Below are positions 29,368 to 38,861 of a stretch of DNA of 64,000 bases, piece after piece. This DNA is from Pseudomonadota bacterium (GTDB lineage Bacteria > Pseudomonadota > Gammaproteobacteria > Burkholderiales > Methylophilaceae): the NCBI GenBank assembly GCA_029782295.1, contig JAKOVB010000089.1:558001-622000 (forward strand), read 5' to 3'. Numbering within the stretch: the first letter of the stretch is position 1; each line of letters starts with the position of its first letter. The notes beneath the pieces are model-generated. The model saw only the letters and a list, made by a program, of their open reading frames with translations. It was not told the origin of the DNA and made no database searches. A program made the position numbers and the translations under genes.

Positions 29368-30213
29368 ATGGTGCAAGAAGTACTCAAGGAATTGAAGGCG
29401 AGTCTGCATGACGCGCTGTATCTCGACCTGGACGATTTCGGCCTGGAAACAATCGGCTCCGAAGTCGTCAGCAAATTCATCGGCATTTCGCTGCGAAGCG
29501 CGTTCCAGCCGATCGTCCGCAGCGGGAATCAGCTACAGGTGATCGGCCACGAAGCCTTGCTGCGAGCCGCCATCGGCACAGAACAGATCAGCCCGCTGTT
29601 CGCCTTCGATTTCGCCGACAAGCAAGGCAGGTTGGTAAAACTGGATCGCGTGGCCCGCACGCTTCATCTGCTCAACAGCCTGCATCTGCCGACCGAACGC
29701 GGCCTGCTGTTCCTGAATGTCCATCAACTCCTGCTGGCGACGGTCAATGCCCACGGCAAGGTTTTCGAGCGCGTGCTTCACAACCATTCGGTACCAACGC
29801 ACGAGGTCGTGATCGAAATCCAGGAAAGCGCCGTAGATATCGACAAGCATTTGAACGAAGCAGTCGGCAATTATCGCGACCGCGGCTACCGCATCGCCAT
29901 CGATGGTTTCGGCGGGCCGAAGACCAATCTGGATCGGCTGTGGCGATACCCCCCCGATTACGTGAAACTGAGCCCGGTTCTCATCCGCGACGCAGAGAGC
30001 AATCCCGGGGTGCGCAAGGCATTGGCCCATCTGATCGAGATCATCCATGGCCTAGGCGCCCAGGCGATCGTGCAGGGCATCGAAACCGCCGCACAACTCC
30101 AGATCGCCCAAGAGGCCGGGGCGCCCCTGTTGCAGGGTTACCAGATCGGACACCCCACCCCCCTGGGCGACTGGCCGGTAGCCACCCGCCAGGAGGTCCA
30201 AGCCGTAGCCTGA
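29368..30213 (+). CDS. Degenerate EAL-domain protein in the sulfate regulon
   Basis: A 281-residue stand-alone EAL-type domain, with no membrane segment or GGDEF domain. It keeps EALLR (in GHEALLRA), the Asn of LFLNVHQ, the Glu of VIEIQES and the Lys of YVKLS. The DDFG motif has become IDGFGGP (second Asp lost) and the AEGVE motif has become VQGIE (catalytic Glu replaced by Gln). These losses predict little or no c-di-GMP hydrolysis, so it is more likely a c-di-GMP or protein-binding regulator. It stands between cysK and cysTWA under a promoter of the same design, which implies sulfur-dependent expression. The ribosome site AAAAGGA precedes ATG 29368. Confidence 0.8.
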   Translation: MVQEVLKELKASLHDALYLDLDDFGLETIGSEVVSKFIGISLRSAFQPIVRSGNQLQVIGHEALLRAAIGTEQISPLFAFDFADKQGRLVKLDRVARTLHLLNSLHLPTERGLLFLNVHQLLLATVNAHGKVFERVLHNHSVPTHEVVIEIQESAVDIDKHLNEAVGNYRDRGYRIAIDGFGGPKTNLDRLWRYPPDYVKLSPVLIRDAESNPGVRKALAHLIEIIHGLGAQAIVQGIETAAQLQIAQEAGAPLLQGYQIGHPTPLGDWPVATRQEVQAVA

Positions 30214-30242
30214 TATTGAATTCTCGTGTGATCTCCTCCCTC

Positions 30243-30270
30243 TGGCGCCATTCGTGGCGCCATTTTTTTT
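30243..30270 (+). terminator. Rho-independent terminator with UUCG tetraloop after the EAL gene
   Basis: TGGCGCCA (30243-30250), a TTCG loop (30251-30254), TGGCGCCA (30255-30262) and eight T (30263-30270). The self-complementary arms and UUCG tetraloop make a very stable hairpin. It lies directly before the cysT promoter module. Confidence 0.92.
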
Positions 30271-30287
30271 GTTATAAAGACTTTTAG

Positions 30288-30341
30288 TTATAAACATATT
30301 TGCATTTATTCTTTTTAAATCTATAAACTTCGCCATAAGAT
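30288..30341 (+). promoter_or_regulatory. Sulfate-regulon promoter module C (upstream of cysTWA)
   Basis: TTATAAACATATTTGCATTT at 30288 matches module B over its first 15 bases and module A in most positions, followed by a -35-like TTTTAA or TTTAAA region near 30315-30319 and -10 TAAGAT (30336-30341). The core elements are less exact than in A and B. Predicted transcription would start near 30348, before the cysT ribosome site CAGGAG at 30355-30360. Confidence 0.6.
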
Positions 30342-30369
30342 GGCGCCGAGTTTTCAGGAGCCCCTATCC

Positions 30370-31209
30370 ATGTCGTTTTCGTTGAAAAAATCCTCGGAAC
30401 TGCCCGGCTTCGGACCGGCGCTGGGATTCACCATCTTCTACCTCAGCCTGATCGTGCTGATCCCGCTCTCGGCGACCTTTCTCAAGAGCTCGCTGTTTAC
30501 CTGGGACCAGTTCTGGGAGGCCGTCACCGCCCCGCGCGTGCTGGCTTCCTATCGCCTGAGTTTCGGGGCCGCCCTGATCGGGGCCGTCATCAACGCGGCC
30601 TTCGGCCTGCTGGTTGCCTGGGTTCTGGTTCGCTACCGTTTCCCGGGCAAGCGCCTGATCGACGCCCTGGTAGATCTCCCGTTCGCCTTGCCGACGGCGG
30701 TTGCCGGGATCGCCCTGACGGCGGTTTATTCGACCAACGGATGGATCGGCAGCGTCCTCGAACCGCACGGGATCAAGGTCGCCTTCACACCGCTGGGCGT
30801 GATCGTCGCCCTCACGTTCATCGGTCTTCCCTTCGTCGTGCGAACGGTACAGCCCGTGCTGGAGGATCTCGAGGCCGAGGCCGAGGAAGCCGCCGCCAGT
30901 CTGGGCGCCAACCGCACGCAAACTTTCCTCAAGGTGATTCTGCCAGCGCTGTGGCCGGCCCTGCTGACCGGGTTTTCCCTGGCCTTCGCCCGCGCCATTG
31001 GCGAATACGGCTCTGTGATCTTCATCGCCGGCAACATGCCCATGGTGTCGGAGATCACGCCCCTGCTGATCATCACCAAACTGGAACAGTACGACTACGC
31101 AGGCGCTACCTCCATCGCCGTGGTCATGCTGGTCATTTCATTCATCTTGTTGCTGATCATCAACGGCCTGCAATGGTGGAGCAGCCAACGTCACGGCCTA
31201 GGGAGATAA
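30370..31209 (+). CDS. cysT: Sulfate ABC transporter permease CysT (CysU)
   Basis: A 279-residue inner-membrane permease with about six transmembrane helices ([38 protein letters not shown] and others) and the EAA loop [23 protein letters not shown] that contacts CysA. The family [14 protein letters not shown] motif is present. With CysW it forms the channel for sulfate delivered by Sbp. The frame opens at ATG 30340, but this overlaps the -10 element; ATG 30370, 9 bases after CAGGAG, is preferred. cysW starts 2 bases after the stop. Confidence 0.95.
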   Translation: MSFSLKKSSELPGFGPALGFTIFYLSLIVLIPLSATFLKSSLFTWDQFWEAVTAPRVLASYRLSFGAALIGAVINAAFGLLVAWVLVRYRFPGKRLIDALVDLPFALPTAVAGIALTAVYSTNGWIGSVLEPHGIKVAFTPLGVIVALTFIGLPFVVRTVQPVLEDLEAEAEEAAASLGANRTQTFLKVILPALWPALLTGFSLAFARAIGEYGSVIFIAGNMPMVSEITPLLIITKLEQYDYAGATSIAVVMLVISFILLLIINGLQWWSSQRHGLGR

Positions 31210-31211
31210 CC

Positions 31212-32090
31212 ATGAGCATCGCTTTGACTGCCAACCAGTACGCACAGAAAGTCGGGCAGAGTCGTGCCATTGCCGAACCCGTCTGGGTCAGATGGCTCCT
31301 GACCGGAATTGCGCTGGCTTTCCTCGCCCTGTTCCTGTTCGTACCGCTGGCAGCGGTATTTACGGAAGCATTACGCAAGGGCTTTACCGTCTACCTGGCC
31401 TCTTTCGAGGAACCTGACGCGCTCACCGCAATCTGGCTGACCTTGACCGCTGCCGCGATTGCCGTGCCCCTGAACCTGGTCTTCGGCGTCGCTGCCGCAT
31501 GGGTCATCGCCAAGTTCGAATTCAAGGGCAAGAGCATCCTGATCACCCTGATCGACCTGCCCTTTGCCGTATCACCGGTCATCGCCGGCCTCATCTACGT
31601 GCTGATCTTCGGCCTGCAGGGCTGGTTCGGCGAATGGCTGTCCGCACACGACATCAAGATCATCTTCGCCGTGCCCGGCATCGTGATGGCGACCATTTTC
31701 GTCACCTTCCCGTTCGTCGCGCGGGAACTGATTCCGCTGATGCAGGCGCAGGGCAAGGAAGAGGAAGAGGCTGCCATCGTGCTGGGGGCTTCAGGCTGGC
31801 AGATGTTCTGGCGGGTCACCCTCCCCAACATCAAGTGGGGCCTTCTTTACGGCGTGATCCTTTCGAACGCTCGCGCCATGGGCGAATTCGGCGCGGTCTC
31901 GGTGGTGTCCGGGCATATCCGCGGCCTGACCAACACCCTGCCCTTGCACGTCGAGATTCTCTACAACGAATACAACTACGTCGCCGCGTTCGCCTGCGCC
32001 TCGCTATTGGCGCTCCTGGCCCTGGTGACACTGGCGCTGAAGACCCTGGTCGAATGGCAGGCTGCGAGAACTTCGACCACAAACGATTAA
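31212..32090 (+). CDS. cysW: Sulfate ABC transporter permease CysW
   Basis: A 292-residue permease paralogous to CysT. It has about six transmembrane helices, the [13 protein letters not shown] segment, an EAA loop ([23 protein letters not shown]) and the conserved [17 protein letters not shown]. It forms the second half of the sulfate channel. The ATG at 31212 is two bases after the cysT stop and has a GGGAGA ribosome site in the end of cysT. cysA follows after 18 bases. Confidence 0.95.
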   Translation: MSIALTANQYAQKVGQSRAIAEPVWVRWLLTGIALAFLALFLFVPLAAVFTEALRKGFTVYLASFEEPDALTAIWLTLTAAAIAVPLNLVFGVAAAWVIAKFEFKGKSILITLIDLPFAVSPVIAGLIYVLIFGLQGWFGEWLSAHDIKIIFAVPGIVMATIFVTFPFVARELIPLMQAQGKEEEEAAIVLGASGWQMFWRVTLPNIKWGLLYGVILSNARAMGEFGAVSVVSGHIRGLTNTLPLHVEILYNEYNYVAAFACASLLALLALVTLALKTLVEWQAARTSTTND

Positions 32091-32108
32091 GAAACCAAAG
32101 GGAAGATC

Positions 32109-33170
32109 ATGAGCATCGAAATAAGCAATGTCCGAAAGCAATTCGGCAACTTCAACGTCCTGAACGACATTAGCCTGGACGTCCCATCCGGAGAACTGGT
32201 CGCCCTGCTTGGGCCGTCCGGTTGCGGCAAGACGACCCTGCTTCGCATCATTGCCGGGCTGGAAACACCCGATCAGGGGGCGATCCATTTCAACGGCGAG
32301 AATGCCACACAACGCCACGTGCGCGAGCGTGAGGTGGGATTCGTATTCCAGCATTACGCGCTGTTCCGGCATATGACCGTGTTCGAGAACGTCGCCTTCG
32401 GTCTGCGCGTCCGCCCCAAGAGCACCCGACCCAACGAAGATGAAATCAGGCGTCGCGTGCATGAGCTTCTTGAACTGGTACAGCTGGACTGGCTGGCTGA
32501 CCGTTATCCACCGCAGTTGTCCGGCGGCCAGCGCCAGCGTATCGCCCTCGCACGCGCACTGGCGGTTGAACCCAAGGTGCTGCTGCTCGACGAACCTTTC
32601 GGCGCACTCGACGCCCAGGTGCGCAAAGACCTGCGCCGATGGTTGCGCCGCCTGCACGACGAGTTGCACATCACCAGCGTGTTCGTCACCCATGATCAGG
32701 AAGAAGCGCTGGAAGTCGCGGATCGCGTCGTCGTCATGAACAAAGGGGTGGTCGAGCAGATCGGCACGCCAAGCGAAGTCTATGATCATCCGGCCTCACC
32801 CTTCGTATATCACTTCCTCGGCAACGTGAATTTGTTCCATAGTCGCGTGCATGCGGGTTTTGCGCGGATCGGCGAAGTCGAACTGGAAGCTCCTGAACAT
32901 AAGGAAGCCGAGAACGTAGCGGCGCTGGCCTACGTCCGTCCGCACGACATCGACATCCAGCGCGAAGCAAACGGGGACGCAGCGTTCAAGGTGATCATCC
33001 ACCACATCCATCCGGTCGGACCGGTGGTCCGGCTGGAACTGGCGCGTGAAGACGACAGCGGGTTGATCGAAGCCGAACTCACGCGCGAGCAATTCCAGAC
33101 CCTTGCGCTGAACAAGGGCGAGCATGTGTTCATCAAACCGCGCAACGTCCGGCTGTTTCTCAACGCCTGA
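32109..33170 (+). CDS. cysA: Sulfate/thiosulfate import ATP-binding protein CysA
   Basis: A 353-residue ABC ATPase. Walker [13 protein letters not shown], signature [15 protein letters not shown], Walker [15 protein letters not shown] and switch [15 protein letters not shown] are complete. The C-terminal third (after about residue 240) is the TOBE-like regulatory region ([10 protein letters not shown]) seen in sulfate/molybdate ATPases. It energises sulfate import with CysT, CysW and Sbp. It is the last gene of the cysTWA unit; a terminator-like hairpin follows. Confidence 0.95.
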   Translation: MSIEISNVRKQFGNFNVLNDISLDVPSGELVALLGPSGCGKTTLLRIIAGLETPDQGAIHFNGENATQRHVREREVGFVFQHYALFRHMTVFENVAFGLRVRPKSTRPNEDEIRRRVHELLELVQLDWLADRYPPQLSGGQRQRIALARALAVEPKVLLLDEPFGALDAQVRKDLRRWLRRLHDELHITSVFVTHDQEEALEVADRVVVMNKGVVEQIGTPSEVYDHPASPFVYHFLGNVNLFHSRVHAGFARIGEVELEAPEHKEAENVAALAYVRPHDIDIQREANGDAAFKVIIHHIHPVGPVVRLELAREDDSGLIEAELTREQFQTLALNKGEHVFIKPRNVRLFLNA

Positions 33171-33195
33171 ATCCCGTCGACGGATCATGCCCTCG

Positions 33196-33219
33196 GTGCC
33201 GCCGGTATGCGGCACTTTT
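33196..33219 (+). terminator. Probable terminator of cysTWA
   Basis: A 7-bp GC-rich stem (GTGCCGC at 33196-33202, GCGGCAC at 33209-33215), a 6-base loop and TTTT (33216-33219), 26 bases after the cysA stop. The T tract is short, so efficiency is uncertain. Confidence 0.7.
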
Positions 33220-33281
33220 CATTTCATGGGCGCACGAAGGGACGGAACTCAGACCTGGAAGCAGGCAGGATCAGGCGCTGT

Positions 33282-33626
33282 TCAGGCAGCGCGAAACATG
33301 AAATAGACGGCGCCCATCAGGCACAGGCCCGCCCACAGATAGTCGAGTTTGACGGGTTGCTGCATGTAGAACACGGCAAAGGGGATGAACACCCCCAGCG
33401 TGATCACTTCCTGCATGATCTTGAGTTGGGCCAGGTTCATGGTGGTATAGCCGATGCGATTAGCTGGCACCTGAAGCAGGTACTCGAAAAGCGCGATTCC
33501 CCAACTCGCCAGCGCAGCGATCCACCAGGGTTTGTCGTTGAGATTCTTGAGATGGGCGTACCAGGCGAACGTCATGAAGACGTTCGACAGGATCAGCAGT
33601 CCAGCGGCTTGTACCCAGACGGGCAT
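33282..33626 (-). CDS. DUF486 family small membrane protein
   Basis: A 114-residue protein with four predicted transmembrane helices (AAGLLILSNVFMTFAWYAHL, WIAALASWGIALFEYLLQV and two more). The motifs FEYLLQVPANRIGY and LKIMQEVITLGVF are those of DUF486, a small drug/metabolite-transporter-like family of unknown substrate. The frame opens at 33671; ATG 33626 fits the family N-terminus and has a GGAAGA site. It stands alone between cysA (convergent) and glnB (same strand, 121 bases upstream). Confidence 0.85.
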   Translation of the reverse strand: MPVWVQAAGLLILSNVFMTFAWYAHLKNLNDKPWWIAALASWGIALFEYLLQVPANRIGYTTMNLAQLKIMQEVITLGVFIPFAVFYMQQPVKLDYLWAGLCLMGAVYFMFRAA

Positions 33627-33747
33627 GGGGATTCTTCCAAGGTATTTCAGGTTGCAAACGCGGGCAGGCAAAGCACCAGAGCGCAGGCAGCACGTTCAGT
33701 ACGGCAAGCGATAGGCAACGCCGCCTGCGCGCGTTTTCGGCCTGAAA

Positions 33748-34098
<351 letters not shown>

Positions 34099-34135
34099 TC
34101 AGAAAACAAAATTAGAATTTCCAGCGCATGCTGCA

Positions 34136-35743
34136 TTAAAAGGCAAAACGATATTTCGATGTTATCGGATAACGCCGGTCCTTGCCAAACCCGCGATGGG
34201 TGATACGCACCCCCACCGGCGCCTGACGGCGTTTGTATTCGTTACGGTCAATCAGGGTGATTACCCGGCGGACATCCTCGGCAGCATACCCGCGAGCGAC
34301 GATCTCTGCCGGGCTCAGGTCATCCTCGACATAGGCTTCCAGCACGGCATCCAGCACTTCGTAGGGGGGAAGTGAATCCTGATCCTTCTGGTCGTGGCGC
34401 AATTCGGCAGACGGCGCCCGGGTGATGATGCGCTCGGGGATCACCGGCGAGATCCGGTTGCGGTAGCGCGACAAACGGTAGACCATGGTCTTGGGGACGT
34501 CCTTCAGGACCGCGAAGCCGCCAGCCATGTCCCCGTACAGGGTGGAATAGCCGACCGCCATCTCGCTCTTGTTGCCGGTGGTCAGCACAATGGCGCCGAA
34601 TTTGTTGGAAAGGGCCATCAACAACGTACCGCGTATACGCGCCTGCAGATTTTCTTCGGTCAGATCGAACGGGAGCCCCTCGAATTCCCCGGCCAGCGTC
34701 TGCATGAAGCTGTCGTAGACTGGTTCGATGGGCAATTCGGTATAACGCACACCGAGGTTGGCCGCCATCTGCGCGGCATCGGTCTGGCTGATGTCGGCGG
34801 TGTAGCGGGACGGCATCATCACCACCCGCACCTTTTCCGCGCCCAGCGCATCCACGGCAATTGACAGTGTCAACGCCGAATCGATGCCGCCTGAGAGGCC
34901 CAGCAACACACCGGGGAAACCATTCTTGCAGATGTAATCACGCACCCCTAGGCAAAGCGCCTGATACACCGAGGCCTCGACCCCGAGGTCGGCCGCCACG
35001 GGGCCGGGCAACAGTTCACGCCCCTTCATTTCGACCAGCCCCAGCGTTTCCTCGAATGCCGGCCACTGGGCGATCAAGGCACCATTTGCATCCAGCGCGA
35101 ACGAGGCCCCATCGAACACCAGTTCATCCTGACCGCCGACCAGATTGGCATAGAGCACCGGCAGACCGGTTTCCGAAACACGGTCTCGCAGCACTTCGTA
35201 ACGCGTGATCTGTTTTTCCAGATGGTAAGGAGAGGCATTCAGCGCCAGCAGTACCTCCGCCCCGGCGTCGCGCGCCTTGATGGCCGGCGCCGGGTCCCAG
35301 ACATCGGCGCAGATAAGTACGCCGAACTTGACGCCCTTGTGGCTGAACACCAGCGGCTGGTCACCAGGCACGAAATAGCGCACCTCGTCGAACACGCTGT
35401 AGTTCGGCAATTCATGCTTGTGGTAAGTCGCAACAACCTGCCCGCCATGCAGGACCGAAGCCGCGTTGTAATGATGCCCTTCGGATCGTGCCGGATGGCC
35501 GACCACCACCGTGACGGATGGTGGCAACACGTGTGCCAGCCGCACCAGCGAAGCGTGGCAGTCTCGGTAGAAGTCGTCGCGCAGCAACAGGTCTTCCGGA
35601 GGGTAACCCGTCAGCGCCAATTCCGGCGTGAGCATCAGGCTGGCGCCGGCTGCGTGGGCACGATGGGCGTAGTCGATGATGCGGTCGACGTTACCGGTCA
35701 GATCACCGACAGTACAGTTGATCTGGGCAATAGCGATCTTCAT
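34136..35743 (-). CDS. nadE: Glutamine-dependent NAD+ synthetase
   Basis: A 535-residue two-domain enzyme. The N-terminal half is a nitrilase-type glutamine amidohydrolase (LTPELALTGYPPEDLL with Glu, Lys in YHKHELPNY, and the nucleophile Cys in GVLICADVWDP). The C-terminal half is the NAD synthase with the ATP loop LGLSGGIDSALTLSIAVDALG and TTGNKSEMAVGYSTLYGDMAGGF. It converts deamido-NAD to NAD using glutamine nitrogen. The frame has a TTG at 35746; ATG 35743 is the start, overlapping the TGA of the ankyrin gene. Confidence 0.95.
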   Translation of the reverse strand: MKIAIAQINCTVGDLTGNVDRIIDYAHRAHAAGASLMLTPELALTGYPPEDLLLRDDFYRDCHASLVRLAHVLPPSVTVVVGHPARSEGHHYNAASVLHGGQVVATYHKHELPNYSVFDEVRYFVPGDQPLVFSHKGVKFGVLICADVWDPAPAIKARDAGAEVLLALNASPYHLEKQITRYEVLRDRVSETGLPVLYANLVGGQDELVFDGASFALDANGALIAQWPAFEETLGLVEMKGRELLPGPVAADLGVEASVYQALCLGVRDYICKNGFPGVLLGLSGGIDSALTLSIAVDALGAEKVRVVMMPSRYTADISQTDAAQMAANLGVRYTELPIEPVYDSFMQTLAGEFEGLPFDLTEENLQARIRGTLLMALSNKFGAIVLTTGNKSEMAVGYSTLYGDMAGGFAVLKDVPKTMVYRLSRYRNRISPVIPERIITRAPSAELRHDQKDQDSLPPYEVLDAVLEAYVEDDLSPAEIVARGYAAEDVRRVITLIDRNEYKRRQAPVGVRITHRGFGKDRRYPITSKYRFAF

Positions 35744-36678
35744 CAATAGGAGCCGCCGGCATCCTTGATGATTTTGACGATTTCCGGCTTCTTGTTCTTC
35801 ATGGCGTAGACCAGTGCCGTCAGACCGTACTGGTCTTTGGCCTTGACGTCAGCCCCGTGTTCAAGCAGCAGCTTGACCAGCGGTACGGACCCGGTATCCA
35901 CGGCATATTGCAGCAACGGTGTGCCTTCGGAATCCTTCACGTTGACATCAGCCCCCTTTTCCACCAGCACCCTTGCAGCCTCCAGCTGAGCCTTCTTCAC
36001 CGCCCAGGTCAGCGCCGTCCACTTGGAGTTGTCACGATCATCCAGCCTGGCGCCCGCCTCAAGCATCACCTGAAGCGCCTGAGCACGCCCCTCTCGGGCC
36101 GCATACATCGGGGCTGTCATGCCGAAGCGATCGCGGATGGCCATGTCTGCGCCGTTGTCGAGCAGAGTCTTGATGGTCGGCACGTCGCCGCTCTTGGCGG
36201 CATACATCAGCACGCTCTTGCCGTCATCGCTCTTGGCATTGGCACTGGCACCCTGCTTGACCAGCAAGCCGACCACCTCGTGGTAACCGGAAGTAGCCGC
36301 CAGCCCCATCGCGCTCCAGCCGGCCTCATCGCGCACGGAAAGGTCAGCCCCCTTCTCCAGCAGCACCTTGACGGTCTCGACGTAATTCCGCTTGGCGGCA
36401 AACATCAGCGCCGTCCAGCCGCCGCCATCCTTGGCATTGATGTCCGCCCCCTTGTCCAGCAGCAGCCGCACCACGGCAGCATTGCCTTTGCGTGCAGCAT
36501 ACATCAGGGCGGTAATGCCTTCGGAATCCTTGGCGTTCGGGCTGGCACCGCTGTCCAGCATGGCGCGCACGGTATTCGCATCCCCTTTGGAAGCGGCCGT
36601 CAGCAGGTAGGGAATATCTTCACCCGCCATCGCCAGCAACGGGGTCAGGAGCAGCAGAACAGCCAGTCGACGCATCAT
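35743..36678 (-). CDS. Exported ankyrin-repeat protein
   Basis: A 311-residue protein with a signal peptide (MMRRLAVLLLLTPLLAMAGED) followed by eight to nine consecutive ankyrin repeats with conserved GxTALMYAA, LLLDKGADINAKD-type consensus (KDSEGITALMYAARKGN, GGGWTALMFAAKRNY and so on). It is probably periplasmic and acts as a protein-binding scaffold; the partner is unknown. The frame extends upstream into sucD; ATG 36678 is chosen because it starts the signal peptide and follows AAGGA by 8 bases. It sits 16 bases after sucD and overlaps nadE (TGATG), so it is co-transcribed with central-metabolism genes. Confidence 0.85.
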   Translation of the reverse strand: MMRRLAVLLLLTPLLAMAGEDIPYLLTAASKGDANTVRAMLDSGASPNAKDSEGITALMYAARKGNAAVVRLLLDKGADINAKDGGGWTALMFAAKRNYVETVKVLLEKGADLSVRDEAGWSAMGLAATSGYHEVVGLLVKQGASANAKSDDGKSVLMYAAKSGDVPTIKTLLDNGADMAIRDRFGMTAPMYAAREGRAQALQVMLEAGARLDDRDNSKWTALTWAVKKAQLEAARVLVEKGADVNVKDSEGTPLLQYAVDTGSVPLVKLLLEHGADVKAKDQYGLTALVYAMKNKKPEIVKIIKDAGGSY

Positions 36679-36694
36679 GGAGTGATTCCTTGGA

Positions 36695-37570
36695 TTATTT
36701 TGCACGCATCGCAGCGAGCACTGCCTCGCCCAGACCGGCAGGCGAACTCGCGACGACGACACCCGCCTTTTCCAGCGCAGCGATCTTGTCTTCTGCCTTG
36801 CCGCTGCCACCGGAAATAATGGCACCGGCATGCCCCATGCGCTTGCCCTTGGGGGCTGTCTGACCTGCGATATAGCCAGCCACCGGCTTGGAGACGTTGG
36901 AACGGATGAACTCGGCCGCAGCCTCTTCATCCGCACCGCCAATTTCACCGACCATGATGATGGCTTCGGTTTCCGGATCGGCCTGGAACATTTCCAGGCA
37001 CTCGATGAAGTTCAGGCCCTTGATCGGGTCACCGCCGATGCCGACGCAGGTCGTCTGGCCCAGGCCCAATTGCGTGGTCTGGTACACGGCTTCATAGGTC
37101 AGCGTGCCGGAACGAGATACGATGCCGACCTTGCCACGCTTGTGGATGGAGGCCGGCATGATGCCGATCTTGCATGCGTCCGGAGTAATCACGCCAGGGC
37201 AATTGGGGCCAATCAGTTTCGTCCCGTTGGCCCTGAGCGCCGCCTTGACATTCAACATGTCCAGCACAGGGATGCCCTCGGTAATGCAGACGATCAACTC
37301 GATGCCGGCATCCGCCGCTTCCAGGATGGAGTCCGCGGCGAAGGGCGGCGGCACGTAGATGACGCTGGCGTTGGCGCCGGTGGTATTGACCGCATCACGC
37401 ATGGTGTTGAACACCGGCAGGCCGAGGTGCGTCTGACCGCCCTTGCCCGGCGTGACGCCGCCGACCATTTTGGTGCCATAGGCCAGCGCCTGCTCGGAGT
37501 GGAAGGTGCCCTGTTTGCCGGTAAAGCCCTGACACAGGACCTTGGTGTTTTCGTTAACTAAGATACTCAT
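36695..37570 (-). CDS. sucD: Succinyl-CoA synthetase, ADP-forming, alpha subunit
   Basis: A 291-residue alpha subunit. It has the CoA-binding Rossmann domain ([34 protein letters not shown]), the GPNCPGVI segment and the phosphohistidine in [20 protein letters not shown]. With SucC it interconverts succinyl-CoA and succinate with formation of ATP in the TCA cycle. It follows sucC by 8 bases. Confidence 0.97.
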   Translation of the reverse strand: MSILVNENTKVLCQGFTGKQGTFHSEQALAYGTKMVGGVTPGKGGQTHLGLPVFNTMRDAVNTTGANASVIYVPPPFAADSILEAADAGIELIVCITEGIPVLDMLNVKAALRANGTKLIGPNCPGVITPDACKIGIMPASIHKRGKVGIVSRSGTLTYEAVYQTTQLGLGQTTCVGIGGDPIKGLNFIECLEMFQADPETEAIIMVGEIGGADEEAAAEFIRSNVSKPVAGYIAGQTAPKGKRMGHAGAIISGGSGKAEDKIAALEKAGVVVASSPAGLGEAVLAAMRAK

Positions 37571-37578
37571 TTCGTTTC

Positions 37579-38739
37579 CTATGCAACCGCAGCCACGGCG
37601 CGCTTGGCAGCATCCGTCAGGCCATCCGCGGAGACAATCGACAGGCCGCTGTCACGCAGCATCTGCTTGCCCAGTTCAACGTTCGTGCCCTCCAGACGGA
37701 CGACCACCGGCACTTGCACGCCAACGTCTCGCACCGCCGTGATGATGCCTTCTGCGATGATGTCACAGCGCATGATGCCGCCGAAGATGTTGACCAGAAT
37801 CGCCTTGACGTTGCTGTCGGCGAGGATGATCTTGAACGCCTTGGTGACCGTTTCGGCCGTTGCGCCGCCGCCCACATCGAGGAAGTTTGCAGGCATGCCG
37901 CCGTGCAGCTTGATCAGGTCCATGGTCGCCATCGCCAGGCCGGCGCCGTTGACCATGCAACCGATGTTGCCGTTGAGGGCGATGTAATTGAGACCGCTGG
38001 CATGGGCCTCGGCTTCCTTGGCATCGTCCTGGCTCCAGTCGCGGATTTCCGCGGTCGCCTTCTGACGATACAGGGCGTTGTCGTCCACGCTCATCTTGCA
38101 GTCAAGCGCCACCAGAGCGCCCTGCTCGGTGACCACCAGCGGGTTGATCTCCAGCAGACTGAGGTCGTTTTCCTTGAATAGCTTGTACAAGCCCTTCAGC
38201 AGCCGGGTAAATGCGGCGATCTGATCGCCGGCGAGGCCCAGAGCGAACGCCAGGTTACGGGCCTGATAGTCCACCAGCCCCAGCAGAGGATCACAGACTT
38301 CCTGCAGGATTTTCTCGGGGGTCGCCGCAGCGACCTCCTCGATTTCCATCCCGCCTGCACTCGAAGCGACCACCACCACACGCTCCAGCGTGCGGTCCAC
38401 CAGCAGGGAAAGATACAGTTCGCGTGCGATCGGCAGCGTTTCCTCGACCAGCACCTGGCTGACAGGCTGTCCGTCCGGGGCATTCTGGTTGGTCACCAGA
38501 CGCCGGCCCAGCAGGGCGGAAGCCACACCCTGCACTTCGTCCGCCGAACGCACCACCTTGACGCCGCCGACCTTGCCGCGGCCGCCGGCGTGAATCTGTG
38601 CCTTGACCACCCAGGCTGCGCCGCCAAGCTCGGCAGCAACAGCGACGGCCTCTTCGGCGCTTGCGGCCACCTTGCCGCGGGGGGTGGGCAGGCCATAGCG
38701 CTGAAGTAACTGCTTCGCCTGAAATTCGTGTAAATTCAT
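37579..38739 (-). CDS. sucC: Succinyl-CoA synthetase, ADP-forming, beta subunit
   Basis: A 386-residue ATP-grasp subunit. The N-terminus is [20 protein letters not shown], typical of SucC; other motifs are [31 protein letters not shown] and [18 protein letters not shown], and [16 protein letters not shown]. It forms the heterotetramer with SucD. The frame extends to 38814, but ATG 38739 is the conserved start. It is the first gene of the sucCD-ankyrin-nadE-glnB series; it is divergent from the chemoreceptor gene at 38862. Confidence 0.97.
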   Translation of the reverse strand: MNLHEFQAKQLLQRYGLPTPRGKVAASAEEAVAVAAELGGAAWVVKAQIHAGGRGKVGGVKVVRSADEVQGVASALLGRRLVTNQNAPDGQPVSQVLVEETLPIARELYLSLLVDRTLERVVVVASSAGGMEIEEVAAATPEKILQEVCDPLLGLVDYQARNLAFALGLAGDQIAAFTRLLKGLYKLFKENDLSLLEINPLVVTEQGALVALDCKMSVDDNALYRQKATAEIRDWSQDDAKEAEAHASGLNYIALNGNIGCMVNGAGLAMATMDLIKLHGGMPANFLDVGGGATAETVTKAFKIILADSNVKAILVNIFGGIMRCDIIAEGIITAVRDVGVQVPVVVRLEGTNVELGKQMLRDSGLSIVSADGLTDAAKRAVAAVA

Positions 38740-38861
38740 GGGAAATTCGATGTGATGTGAATAAGTGTAATTTTGGCGGAAAACGCGCCGTTGCGCCATG
38801 CCTATCCGGCGCAAGCGGACAACAATATCAACAACATTCAGTCCATGCAGGGGAAGTCGGA

